A stretch of DNA of 64,000 bases from VRUE01 sp963699225. GTDB taxonomy: Bacteria > Actinomycetota > Thermoleophilia > Solirubrobacterales > 70-9. Below the pieces are notes generated by a model. That model did not search any database. It saw only the letters and a list, made by a program, of their open reading frames with translations, and was not told the origin of the DNA. Below are positions 33,701 to 44,311 of this stretch, piece after piece. Each line of letters starts with the position of its first letter. The first letter of the stretch is position 1. The DNA lies in contig OY969423.1 in assembly GCA_963699225.1 (NCBI GenBank), positions 868,001 to 932,000 on the forward strand. The letters are read 5' to 3'. The position numbers and the translations under genes are program-made.

Positions 33701-33868
33701 CTGGCCGGGGACAGGTCTCCTGGCTTCCGGGGTTCCTCCGCCGCGCCTTCCCGGGGACTCTGTGTCCTCCCCAGTGGCCGGCGCTGCTCGCGCCCGCGAC
33801 TTCGTTGACCCGGTCACAGTGGCGGGACCGCGCCGGTTTCACACCGGACTTCCCTTGACCACCGACCG
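33696..33868 (-). ncRNA. Cobalamin (adenosylcobalamin-type) riboswitch
   Basis: On the minus strand the sequence has the conserved aptamer blocks of the cobalamin riboswitch: GGGAAGTCCGGTGTGAAACC followed by the CCGG partner, then CCCGCCACTGTGACCGG (33799-33830 region), a variable hairpin, and the B12 box GCCAGGAGACCTG (33712-33724). It precedes the DUF4430/ECF genes, which links that transporter to cobalamin. When ligand is bound, expression should fall. Confidence 0.95.
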
Positions 33869-33883
33869 ATTACGCCGCCGAGT

Positions 33884-34051
33884 CTAGTGGGGATTGGCGA
33901 AACCCGCGTGTGCGACTGGCGCGCGCCGGACCAAGCGGGACAAGGACGCAGGGAGGCCGAATAGCAACGCTATTTGGCCGACTGAGGACGCCGTACCGCG
34001 CAGCGTCCGCCGCCGCCAGGCGTGCGCGGGGGTTTCGCCAATCCCCACTGG
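33884..34051. repeat. Large multi-stem palindromic element upstream of the riboswitch
   Basis: Outer arms 33886-33905 and 34030-34049 are perfectly complementary over 20 nt (AGTGGGGATTGGCGAAACCC and its reverse complement). Inner pairings include CTGGCG/CGCCAG, GGACGC/GCGTCC and a near-perfect small hairpin GGCCGAATAGC-aac-GCTATTTGGCC. The core CAAGGACGCAGGGAG (33941-33955) and GAGGACGCCG (33984-33993) recur at 37339-37390. It lies between the riboswitch and the divergent exported-protein gene. Confidence 0.8.
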
Positions 34052-34145
34052 CCGCTGAACTTTCGTCCAGCCGTCTTGGCCCGAGCACACGGCCGTGACT
34101 AGGGTCGCGACCGCATCGTTTCTCGGACCACGGAAGGGGAGAGAT

Positions 34146-34844
34146 ATGAGACGAGGGATGCGGCTGCCGTCACCGGCATTGGTAGTTGCGGGTTTAGCGT
34201 TGTTCGTGGCACTGGGTGGGACCGTCTACGCGGCCAAGAAGGCGCGCATCGACGGCAAGGCGGTGAAGGTGAAGTCACTGCCGGGCAACCGCTTGAAGCT
34301 GCGTTCGATTCCGGCCAACCGGCTCAAGCCGAACGTGCTCAAGGGTGCGCTGGCGGCGCAGTCGGGGCCGATCACCGGGGCCGAAATCGACGAGCTGACC
34401 TTGGGTCAGGTGCCGGAGGCGGCGCACGCGATCAGCGCCGACACGGCGCAGAGCGCGGTCGACGCGCAGACCGCCGTCAATGCCGTCAACGCGATCAACG
34501 CGCAGAACGTCAACGGCCACGGGGCCGGCTGCCTACCCGGCACCCAGCAGTTCGCCGGCGCCTGCTGGCAGAGCTTCAGCAGCGAAACCGCGGTGAGCGC
34601 GCCGGCGGCGGCAAATGCGTGTGCCGTTCAGGGCGGCGCACTGCCAGAGGCGCTGCAGCTGGCGTCGTTCTCGCAGCAGCCGGGTGTGGTGCTGGATGCC
34701 GGCACGGAGTGGAGTAGTGACATTCCAGTCGTCTCGTCCCCCGGCCTCTACGGAGTTGTGACAGTGGCAGCTTCTGGCGAAATCGCGTCGACAGCTTCAA
34801 CCAACACACGTAAGTACCGCTGCGTGATTCCCCTACTTCGCTGA
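34146..34844 (+). CDS. Exported protein of the Thermoleophilia type, unknown function
   Basis: A 232-aa secreted or anchored protein. The N-terminus MRRGMRLPSPALVVAGLALFVALGGTVYA is a signal/membrane segment of a style common in Solirubrobacterales. A repetitive Lys/Val/Ala stretch (residues about 30-80), an Ala/Asn-rich heptad-like segment (AVDAQTAVNAVNAINAQNVNG) and a Cys-containing globular end follow. ATG at 34146 has GGAAGGGGAGAG just upstream; an ATG 51 nt earlier is rejected. No function can be assigned. Confidence 0.8.
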   Translation: MRRGMRLPSPALVVAGLALFVALGGTVYAAKKARIDGKAVKVKSLPGNRLKLRSIPANRLKPNVLKGALAAQSGPITGAEIDELTLGQVPEAAHAISADTAQSAVDAQTAVNAVNAINAQNVNGHGAGCLPGTQQFAGACWQSFSSETAVSAPAAANACAVQGGALPEALQLASFSQQPGVVLDAGTEWSSDIPVVSSPGLYGVVTVAASGEIASTASTNTRKYRCVIPLLR

Positions 34845-34865
34845 GAGGTCCGGGGACGCTCGGAC

Positions 34866-35489
34866 TCAGGTTTCGATCAGACCCCGCTCGAGCGCATACC
34901 GAACCAACTCAGCGCGACTAGAAAGACTCAGCTTCTGCTGGATGTGAGCCCGGTGGCTCTCTACCGTGCGGATGCTGATGTAGAGCTGCTCGGCGACCTC
35001 GGCGTTGGTGTGGCCGAGGGCGATCAGGCGCAGGACGTCACGCTCGCGCTCGCTCAGGTCATCGCCGTTGTCGCCGCCATCGCCTGCGGCAAGGCGAGCC
35101 CCGAGCGCCGGCTGCAGATAGGTGTCGCCGGCGGCGGCGCTGCGCACCGCCTGCACCAATTCGGCGTCGGCGGCCTCCTTGAGCACGTAGCCGCGCACCC
35201 CAGCCTGCAGGGCGCGACGGGCGAAGGCGGGCTCGTTCTGCATCGTCAGCACGACGATCTCGGTCTGCGGCGAGGCGGCGCGGATGTCGGGTACCGCCTC
35301 GAGACTGGAACGGCCTGGCATGTTGAGGTCGAGAATCAGGACGGTGGGCTTGTGACCGCGCACATAGCGCACCGCGGAGTCGACGTCGCCAGCCTCGGCG
35401 ACCACCTCGAAGCCCGGCTCGGCGTCGAGCAGCAGGCGCAGTGCGTTGCGTACAACCGTGTGGTCATCGGCGAGGACGATCGTGGTCAC
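34866..35489 (-). CDS. NarL/FixJ-family response regulator
   Basis: A 207-aa regulator with receiver domain (Asp8-Asp9, phospho-acceptor Asp54 in LILDLNMPGRSSLE, and the conserved lysine in YVLKEAADAELV) and a LuxR-type helix-turn-helix (LSERERDVLRLIALGHTNAEVAEQL, then SIRTVESHRAHIQQKL). It is divergent from the neighbouring GAF-domain kinase, its probable partner, across a 104-128 nt intergenic region. Confidence 0.93.
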   Translation of the reverse strand: MTTIVLADDHTVVRNALRLLLDAEPGFEVVAEAGDVDSAVRYVRGHKPTVLILDLNMPGRSSLEAVPDIRAASPQTEIVVLTMQNEPAFARRALQAGVRGYVLKEAADAELVQAVRSAAAGDTYLQPALGARLAAGDGGDNGDDLSERERDVLRLIALGHTNAEVAEQLYISIRTVESHRAHIQQKLSLSSRAELVRYALERGLIET

Positions 35490-35617
35490 ACCAACTCACC
35501 CCTCTCATCGGGTTCGCCCGCGGGTTCGTACTCAGCGTACTTTGAATATTGGGCCGATGTCCGGATAGGATGGGGTACTCGTAGGTTTCGTAGTTGGAGG
35601 AATGGAACAGCGCCGAG

Positions 35618-37313
<1,696 letters not shown>

Positions 37314-37318
<5 letters not shown>

Positions 37319-37415
37319 GGGCCTCCGGCCAAGCAGTTCAAGGACGCAGGGAGCGTGGCGTGCTCAGCACGCGAGCGAACGAGGGCGCCGAAATGCGCAG
37401 GCCGGAGCCCTCAGG
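37314..37415. repeat. Palindromic element sharing its core with the one near the riboswitch
   Basis: Outer arms CCTGAGGGCcTCCGGCC (37314-37330) and GGCCGGAGCCCTCAGG (37400-37415) pair with one bulge. The centre repeats the 15-mer CAAGGACGCAGGGAG (37339-37353), a different small hairpin (GCGTGCT-c-AGCACGC), and GAGGGCGCCG (37381-37390). It spans the stop codon of the kinase gene and the 3' end of the convergent TPR gene. Confidence 0.75.
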
Positions 37416-37782
37416 CCCCGAGCATGGCGCGGTAGAAGCTGTAATCGCTGCGGTCGGGGCGCAGGTTGCAGGCGAGCGCCAGGTGGTGGCGGGCGCGCTC
37501 GGTCTCCCCCGTCTTGGCCAGCGCCCGGCCGAGGCAGAAGTGGGCGTAGTCGTTGACTTGGTGGCGCTCCACCACCGCCCTGAACTCGACCGCGGCGGCG
37601 GCGAAGCGGCCGGAGCGGAAGTAGGCACGGCCGAGCGCCTCGCGTATCGAGGACTTCTCCGGGGCGCGGCGAGCGGCCTCCTCGAGCGGAGCCGCAGCCT
37701 CAGCGAAGTCCTGCTCCTCGAGCAACTCGATGCCACGACGGTAAAGGGTGAAAGTGGAGTCGGCCTGTGACTCAGCGGGCAT
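37411..37782 (-). CDS. Small TPR-repeat protein
   Basis: A 123-aa protein built of about three tetratricopeptide repeats (LYRRGIELLEEQDFAEAAAPLEEAARRAPEKS, REALGRAYFRSGRFAAAAVEFRAVVERHQVN, HFCLGRALAKTGETERARHHLALACNLRPDR). TPR folds mediate protein contacts; the partner is unknown. Its stop lies in the right arm of the palindromic element, and it is convergent with the kinase gene. Confidence 0.8.
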   Translation of the reverse strand: MPAESQADSTFTLYRRGIELLEEQDFAEAAAPLEEAARRAPEKSSIREALGRAYFRSGRFAAAAVEFRAVVERHQVNDYAHFCLGRALAKTGETERARHHLALACNLRPDRSDYSFYRAMLGA

Positions 37783-37868
37783 CGCTCAAGTGTAGGAGGC
37801 GCGCCGTCCCGGCCCAAACCGTCCGGGTGCGTTCCTAGGGTCCTAAGCGGGATGGGAATGGGCGAGCG

Positions 37869-38222
37869 GTGAAACTCGTAGTCGGCATCGTGCGGCCTGA
37901 GAAGGCCAACGACGTGCTCGAGGCGCTCTACCGGGCGCAGGTGAGCGGCGTCTCGATGAGCCGCGTGCAGGGCCACGGCGGCGAGCTGGAGCGGGTCGAG
38001 ACCTACCGTGGCACCACGGTGAAGATCGGCCTGGCGGAGAAGGTCCGCTTCGAGATCGCGGTCTCCGATGAGTTCGTCCAGCCCACGGTCGACGCGCTCT
38101 GCGAAGGGGCGCGAACCGGCGAGGTCGGCGACGGCAAGATCTTCGTCCTGCCACTCGACTCGGCGGTGCGAATCCGCACCGGTGAGACCGACCACGGCGC
38201 GGTGACGCCGGTGGATAAGTGA
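37869..38222 (+). CDS. glnK: Nitrogen regulatory protein P-II (GlnB/GlnK family)
   Basis: A 117-aa trimeric signal protein that senses 2-oxoglutarate, ATP/ADP and nitrogen status and here probably gates the adjacent ammonium transporter. MKLVVGIVRPEKANDVLEAL is the usual start; the T-loop carries Tyr46 in ETYRG, aligned with the nucleotidylated Tyr51 of other P-II proteins; GKIFVLPLDSAVRIRTGE forms the C-terminal sheet. The T-loop looks slightly shorter than in E. coli GlnB. Start is GTG at 37869; its stop overlaps the amt start as GTGA. Confidence 0.92.
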   Translation: MKLVVGIVRPEKANDVLEALYRAQVSGVSMSRVQGHGGELERVETYRGTTVKIGLAEKVRFEIAVSDEFVQPTVDALCEGARTGEVGDGKIFVLPLDSAVRIRTGETDHGAVTPVDK

Positions 38223-39529
38223 GTCCCGCGGCCGCGCTTGCCGCCGTATCTGGGATCGACACCGGCGACACCGCCTGGATGCTGATCGCGACGGCCCTGG
38301 TGCTGATGATGACCCCGGCGCTGGGACTCTTCTACGCCGGCCTGGTGCGCTCGAAGAACACGCTCAACACCTTCATGATGTGCGTCGGCGCGATCGCGGT
38401 GGCGATGGTCACCTGGGCGCTGGTCGGCTACTCGCTCGCCTTCGACGGGACCGGCGCGCTGATCGGCGGCCTCGGCTACGCCGGCCTACACGGCGTCGAT
38501 TTCGCCCCGCGTGAAGGGACGGCGATTCCCCACCTCGTCTTCATGGCCTTCCAGGCCACCTTCTGCATCATCACCGTGGCCCTGGTCTCCGGCGCCGTGG
38601 TCGAGCGCATGCGCTTCGGCGCCTTCCTCGTCTTCGCCGCGCTGTGGTCGGTCTGCGTCTACGCCGTGCTCGCGCACTGGGCCTTCGGCGGCGGCTGGCT
38701 GCAGGCGAACGGCACGCTCGACTTCGCCGGCGGCGTGCCGGTCGAGATGGGCTCGGGCTTCTCCGCCCTGGCGGCGGCACTGGTCGTCGGCGCCCGCAAG
38801 GACTACGGCCGCCAAGCGCTGCTCCCCCACAACGCCGTCTACGTCCTGCTCGGCGCCGGCCTGCTCTGGTTCGGCTGGTTCGGCTTCAACGGCGGCAGCG
38901 GCTTCTCGACCGGCAACCCCAGCGTGCTCGCCTTCACCAACACGCTGCTGACGCCGGCCTGCACCCTGGTCGTCTGGTTCGGCCTCGACCTGCTGCGCGG
39001 CCGCAAGGTGACCGCGATCGGCGCCGCTACGGCGATCGTCGTCGGCTGTGTCGCGATCACCCCGGCCGGCGGCTTCATCAGCCCCGGCTGGGCGATGCTG
39101 CTCGGCGCCCTCGCCGCCCTGCCCAGCTACGCGATCATCGTCTGGCGCACCCGCACCCGGGTCGACGAGACGCTCGACGTGCTCGCCGCCCACGGCACGG
39201 CCGGCTTCTTCGGCATTCTCTTCATCGGCTTCTTCGCCGAGCTCTCCTGGAACGGCGTCTCCAACGGCCTCTTCTACGGCAACGCGTCCCAGCTCGGCGA
39301 CCAGGCCCTCGCCGCCCTGGCCGGACCCACCTATGCATTCGTCGCCACCTTCGCCCTGCTCAAGCTGATCGGCGCGGTAATGCCGCTGCGCGCCTCAGAG
39401 CACGAGGAGGCACTAGGCATGGACGTCGTCCAGCATGGCGAGGAGGCCTACGCCAGCGGCGAGGGCGCCATCCTCGTCTTCCCCGAGGACGGCGGCGCCG
39501 TTCCGGTCCCGGTCGCCGACCCGGGCTGA
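38219..39529 (+). CDS. amt: Ammonium transporter (Amt family) with Glu at the first twin-His site
   Basis: Trimeric channel-like ammonium transporter of 436 aa with about eleven helices. FYAGLVRSKNTLNTFM, AFQATFCIITVALVSGAVVERM, LPHNAVYVLLGAGLLWFGWFGFNGGS and TPAGGFISPGWA are diagnostic. The second pore histidine is present (His325, in LAAHGTAGFFG), but the first is replaced by Glu176 (GGVPVEMGSG against VVHINAA in AmtB), as in some fungal Mep proteins. Start GTG at 38219 overlaps the P-II stop, so the two are translated together. Confidence 0.95.
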   Translation: MSPAAALAAVSGIDTGDTAWMLIATALVLMMTPALGLFYAGLVRSKNTLNTFMMCVGAIAVAMVTWALVGYSLAFDGTGALIGGLGYAGLHGVDFAPREGTAIPHLVFMAFQATFCIITVALVSGAVVERMRFGAFLVFAALWSVCVYAVLAHWAFGGGWLQANGTLDFAGGVPVEMGSGFSALAAALVVGARKDYGRQALLPHNAVYVLLGAGLLWFGWFGFNGGSGFSTGNPSVLAFTNTLLTPACTLVVWFGLDLLRGRKVTAIGAATAIVVGCVAITPAGGFISPGWAMLLGALAALPSYAIIVWRTRTRVDETLDVLAAHGTAGFFGILFIGFFAELSWNGVSNGLFYGNASQLGDQALAALAGPTYAFVATFALLKLIGAVMPLRASEHEEALGMDVVQHGEEAYASGEGAILVFPEDGGAVPVPVADPG

Positions 39530-39571
39530 GCGGAGCACATAACGTCACCATTTGGTGGCAACATTTCGGCC

Positions 39572-39886
39572 ATGGCGACCTTCATCGTCGGCTTCGACGG
39601 CAAGTGGCAGGAAAAGTTCGACTTCAAGGACGAAGCAGTCGAGTGGGCGCGCGAAGTGGCCGCGACCGGTCGCACGGTCGAGGTGATCATTCGTCGCTTC
39701 GGCTTCTGCTCATTCCTCACCGGCTTCCCGGATTCGGAGCGCGACGCGCTGAAGGCGCGTTGGCGGCGGCCGGTCGGGCTGATGATCGGCGCCTCAGCGG
39801 GAGGGGTGTATGGCGGCGCCTACGGTGGCGGCTGTGGCGGAGGGGGCGAAGGTGGTGGAGGCGGCGGTGAAGGTGGTGGCTGTTAG
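39572..39886 (+). CDS. Small protein with glycine-rich tail
   Basis: A 104-aa protein of unknown function. Residues 1-70 look globular (FIVGFDGKWQEKFDFKDEAVEWAREVAATGRTVEVIIRRFG..), and the last ~25 residues are almost only Gly with Glu and Cys. The tail may be a flexible or metal-binding extension. It stands alone after the ammonium transporter gene, 42 nt downstream. Confidence 0.65.
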   Translation: MATFIVGFDGKWQEKFDFKDEAVEWAREVAATGRTVEVIIRRFGFCSFLTGFPDSERDALKARWRRPVGLMIGASAGGVYGGAYGGGCGGGGEGGGGGGEGGGC

Positions 39887-39897
39887 CGAGCCGTAGC

Positions 39898-41472
39898 TCA
39901 GACGGCCGTGGCGTCGGCCTCGGCTGCGACCGCTTTGCCGTGGCGGATCAGATCGGCGGCGCGCTCGGCGACGGCGATCGTCGGGGCGTTGGTGTTGCCA
40001 CGCGGCACGGTCGGCATCACCGAGGCGTCGACGACGCGCAGCGCCTCAACTCCCTCGACCCGCAGATCGGCATCGACGACCGAGCCGATCGCGCAAGTGC
40101 CGACCGGGTGGTAGACCTCATATGTGGTCGCGGCGATGTGGGCGCGTAGGGCATCGTCGGAGTCGTCGCTCGGCCCGGTGAAGAGGTCCGCGGCGTAAGG
40201 CTTGAAGGACGGCTGGGCGCAGATCTCCGCCGCCAGGCGCACCGCCGACATCATCCGCGCCAGGTCGGTCTCGGCCTCGTAGAAGCCGTTGCGGATGATC
40301 GGCTTCGCGGTGGGGTCGGCCGAGGCAAGGCGCACCGAGCCGCGGCTCTCGGCCGTCAGCAGGCAGGGCGAGACCCAGACGCCGTGGGCATTCGGATCGG
40401 CCATCCCCTCGTCGACGATCTGCACCGGGGCGACGTGGAACTGCGTGTCCGGTGCGGTGGCGCCCTCGCCGACCCGGGCGAATCCGCCGGACTCGGCAAG
40501 GTTGGAGGCGAAGGGCCCGGTCTGCGAGGCCTCGAACTCGGCCATCGCCGCCGGCTCCAGTGCCGCCAGCAGACTCTCCGGCTCCGGTGTGGTGAAGACG
40601 GTGTAGGTGGCGGGATGGTCGCCGAGGTTCTCGCCCACCGCGGGCTGATCGAGCAGCGGCTCGATTTCGCGCATCGCGAGATGTTCTGCCGGCCCGATGC
40701 CGGAGAGCATCAGCAGCTGCGGCGAGTTGTAGGCGCCGCCGCAGAGGATCACCTCGCGCTCGGCGCGCAGCTCCTGCACCTCACCCAGCCGGCTCGCCTC
40801 AACGCCAACCGCCCGCTTGCCCTCGAAGAGCACGCGGCTGACCTGGGTGTAGGGCATCACGGTCAGGTTGGGGCGCTCGCCCGCCGGGTGCAAGTAGGAG
40901 ACGGCGGCGCTGGCGCGCATGCCGCCGCGCTGGGTCACTTGGTACATGCCGACACCGTCCTGCTCATCACCGTTGAAGTCCTCGTTGCGGGCCAGGCCCG
41001 CTTCCGCCCCAGCCTCGACGAAGGCGGGCGAGATCTTGTTGCCGGAGCGCTGGTCGGAGACCGGCAGCGGACCGCCGACCGCGTGCCAATCCGAGGCACC
41101 GCGCTCGTTGTCCTCGGCCTTGAGGAAGTAGGGGAAGAGGTCCTCCCAAGTCCAGCCTGGGACGCCCCACTCGTCGTAGTCGCGGCGGTTGCCGCGGATG
41201 TAGATCATCGCGTTGACCGAGGAGGAGCCGCCAAGCACGCGGCCACGCGGCAGCGAGACGCGGCGGCCGTTGCAGTTGGGCTCGGGGGCCGAGGCGTAGT
41301 CCCAGTCGATCTCGGTGCGGGCGAGTTGCAGGTAGCCGAGCGGCACGTGGATGTTCTGGTTGGAATCCGGCGGGCCCGCCTCGAGCAGCAGGACGCTGGT
41401 GTCCGGGTCCTCGGAGAGGCGCGCCGCCAGCACGCAACCAGCCGATCCGGCACCCACGATCACGTAGTCGTA
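39898..41472 (-). CDS. GMC-family flavin oxidoreductase (choline dehydrogenase-like)
   Basis: FAD enzyme of 524 aa in the glucose-methanol-choline oxidoreductase family, acting on an alcohol substrate that cannot be named from sequence. The FAD fold starts VGAGSAGCVLAARLSED, then LLLEAGPPD, RGRVLGGSSSVNAMIY (PROSITE-type GMC signature) and the C-terminal YEVYHPVGTCAIGS with a catalytic histidine. ATG at 41472 is preceded by GGAAGGAG; upstream extensions are rejected. Confidence 0.92.
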   Translation of the reverse strand, partial: YDYVIVGAGSAGCVLAARLSEDPDTSVLLLEAGPPDSNQNIHVPLGYLQLARTEIDWDYASAPEPNCNGRRVSLPRGRVLGGSSSVNAMIYIRGNRRDYDEWGVPGWTWEDLFPYFLKAEDNERGASDWHAVGGPLPVSDQRSGNKISPAFVEAGAEAGLARNEDFNGDEQDGVGMYQVTQRGGMRASAAVSYLHPAGERPNLTVMPYTQVSRVLFEGKRAVGVEASRLGEVQELRAEREVILCGGAYNSPQLLMLSGIGPAEHLAMREIEPLLDQPAVGENLGDHPATYTVFTTPEPESLLAALEPAAMAEFEASQTGPFASNLAESGGFARVGEGATAPDTQFHVAPVQIVDEGMADPNAHGVWVSPCLLTAESRGSVRLASADPTAKPIIRNGFYEAETDLARMMSAVRLAAEICAQPSFKPYAADLFTGPSDDSDDALRAHIAATTYEVYHPVGTCAIGSVVDADLRVEGVEALRVVDASVMPTVPRGNTNAPTIAVAERAADLIRHGKAVAAEADATAV

Positions 41473-41627
41473 CATCAACCGCTCCTTCCCGTTGGGCACT
41501 GCAACGCGCTGTCCCTCCCATGGACGAACTGCGCGTTTCACCGGCACCCGGTCCGGTACGGCGAGTGTACGCCCGAAGTGGCCGATTGCGGGTGATTTCT
41601 TAACCGGCTGCTACGGTTGATCGGTCG

Positions 41628-41641
41628 GGTTTGGCCAAACC
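41628..41641. repeat. 14-nt perfect palindrome in the DEAD-helicase leader
   Basis: GGTTTGGCCAAACC is a perfect palindrome in the 260-nt gap between the divergent GMC oxidoreductase and helicase genes, about 92 nt before the helicase start. It could be an operator or a loop-less cruciform; nothing else is recognised in this gap apart from AAAGGAG before the helicase start. Confidence 0.4.
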
Positions 41642-41732
41642 GCCACCCGAGAGGTTCCGTTCCCTCCGTGCTCTGCTTTGCATTTAGGGGTCGCTGGATC
41701 TCCCTGAATCGCAATAAAGGAGTCAATACATC

Positions 41733-42952
<1,220 letters not shown>

Positions 42953-42956
<4 letters not shown>

Positions 42957-43348
42957 GCACCGCCACAGCTGCAAAGAAGTGGACCTGCGAGGGCTGCGGC
43001 GTCAGCGCCGGCAGCATCGACGGCAAGCCGGTGCCGATGCCTGGCGCCTGGATCAAGTCGGCCGAGGGCACCTACTGCCTGGTCTGCCGGCGCGATCGCG
43101 CCGCCGAGGCGGCGCTCGACGCGGTCCCCAGCGGCAGCCCGATCGCCGAGCGGGCAAAGATGCGCCGTGCCGCGCTGATCGAGTTCGAGGTCAGCCGCAC
43201 CCCGGACCAAACCGACGGCATCATCGCCCGGGCCTGTCGCACCTCGGTCTCCGCGGTGACCCGCGCCCGGCGCCGGCTCGAGCTTCCCGACCCGCCACCC
43301 ACCTCGGAGGAGTCGCGGGCTAAACGTCGGGCGATCAGCCGCCGATAA
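42953..43348 (+). CDS. Small zinc-ribbon-like protein coupled to the helicase
   Basis: A 131-aa protein of no known family. Cys pairs CEGCG and CLVCRR (about residues 12-15 and 43-46) could bind one zinc ion. The C-terminal half, VSRTPDQTDGIIARACRTSVSAVTRARRRLELPDP, looks like a helix-turn-helix. The ATGA overlap with the helicase gene suggests the two are made together, so an RNA- or DNA-related role is plausible but unproven. Confidence 0.7.
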
Positions 43349-43369
43349 GAAGCTCGTGGCGGCACGCGC

Positions 43370-44236
43370 ATGCAGCTAGGGATCGGCCTCGCGGTTGCCG
43401 CCGCGCTGCTGACCAACCTCGCCTCACTGTTCAAGCACCGGGGTTGTCACCGCACTGCCCCGGTGCGGTTGCAGGAACCGCTGCGCAGCGCCCGCAACCT
43501 CGCCTCCTCCCCCTGGTTCGCCGCTGGCTGGGGAATCGCCGCGGTGGCCTGGCTCGTCCACGTCGCCGCGCTCTCGATGGCGCCAATCTCAATCGTCCAG
43601 GCCGTGCTCGCCGGCGGCGCCGTCACCCTCGCGGTGATGGCGCAACGGGTGTTCGGCGACGCGGTCGAGCCGCGCCAGTGGCTGGCCCTACTGCTCGGCG
43701 GCGCCGGGCTGGCCCTGCTCGTGCTCACCGTCCCCCACTTCAGCGGCGATCACTCCGGCTTTGAGGTCGGCGGCATGCTCGGCTTCGAGGGTGGCCTCGC
43801 CCTGCTCGCGGTCGGACTGGCCCTCGGCCACCGCTCCGAGCGCTTCTCCAAGCGCAGCGAGATCATGCTCGCCGCCGTCGCCGGCATCCTCTTCGCCCTC
43901 GCCGGTGTCGCGATCAAGGGCCTGACCGGGGCCAGCGGCGTCTCGCTTGCCGTGCTGGCGCCCTGGGTCGCGCTGACGATGGCCGCCGGCATCGGCGCCC
44001 AGTACGCCGCGGCCGCGGCGCTTCAGCGCGGCGGCGCGATCGAGACGATCGGCCTGATCGGCCTGATCGCCAACGCCGCCCAGATCGCCGCCGGCGTGCT
44101 CGTCTTCGGCGACCCGCTCGCCGCCAGCCCGCTCGGTCTGGCCCTGCAGGCGAGCGCCTTCGTCATGGTCTGCGCCTCGGCGCTGCTGATCCCGGCCCGG
44201 CGGGTCGCGGCGGCGCCGCTTACCGCCGCCGTCTGA
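43370..44236 (+). CDS. DMT/EamA-like membrane permease
   Basis: An integral membrane protein of 288 aa with about ten predicted helices arranged in two similar halves, as in the drug/metabolite transporter superfamily (compare LASSPWFAAGWGIAAVAWLVHVAALSMAPISIVQAVLAGG). The substrate cannot be read from the sequence. It is followed by a strong terminator hairpin. Confidence 0.75.
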   Translation: MQLGIGLAVAAALLTNLASLFKHRGCHRTAPVRLQEPLRSARNLASSPWFAAGWGIAAVAWLVHVAALSMAPISIVQAVLAGGAVTLAVMAQRVFGDAVEPRQWLALLLGGAGLALLVLTVPHFSGDHSGFEVGGMLGFEGGLALLAVGLALGHRSERFSKRSEIMLAAVAGILFALAGVAIKGLTGASGVSLAVLAPWVALTMAAGIGAQYAAAAALQRGGAIETIGLIGLIANAAQIAAGVLVFGDPLAASPLGLALQASAFVMVCASALLIPARRVAAAPLTAAV

Positions 44237-44250
44237 GCGCCCAAAACAAA

Positions 44251-44282
44251 CGGCGCGACGGGCCCGAAAGCCCGCCGCGCCG
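44251..44282. terminator. Strong hairpin between convergent genes
   Basis: CGGCGCG-a-CGGGC (44251-44263) and GCCCG-c-CGCGCCG (44270-44282) pair with a single mismatch around the loop CCGAAA. It lies between the stops of the plus-strand permease and the minus-strand large exported protein, so it could serve both. There is no T-run on either side. Confidence 0.6.
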
Positions 44283-44311
44283 TACTCGAGGCGTCCTCTA
44301 CCGCCGCCCGT

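Noticed and set aside
38486..39193. Minus-strand frame of 235 codons
   Set aside because: Antisense to the ammonium transporter; low-complexity acidic and Gly-rich protein.
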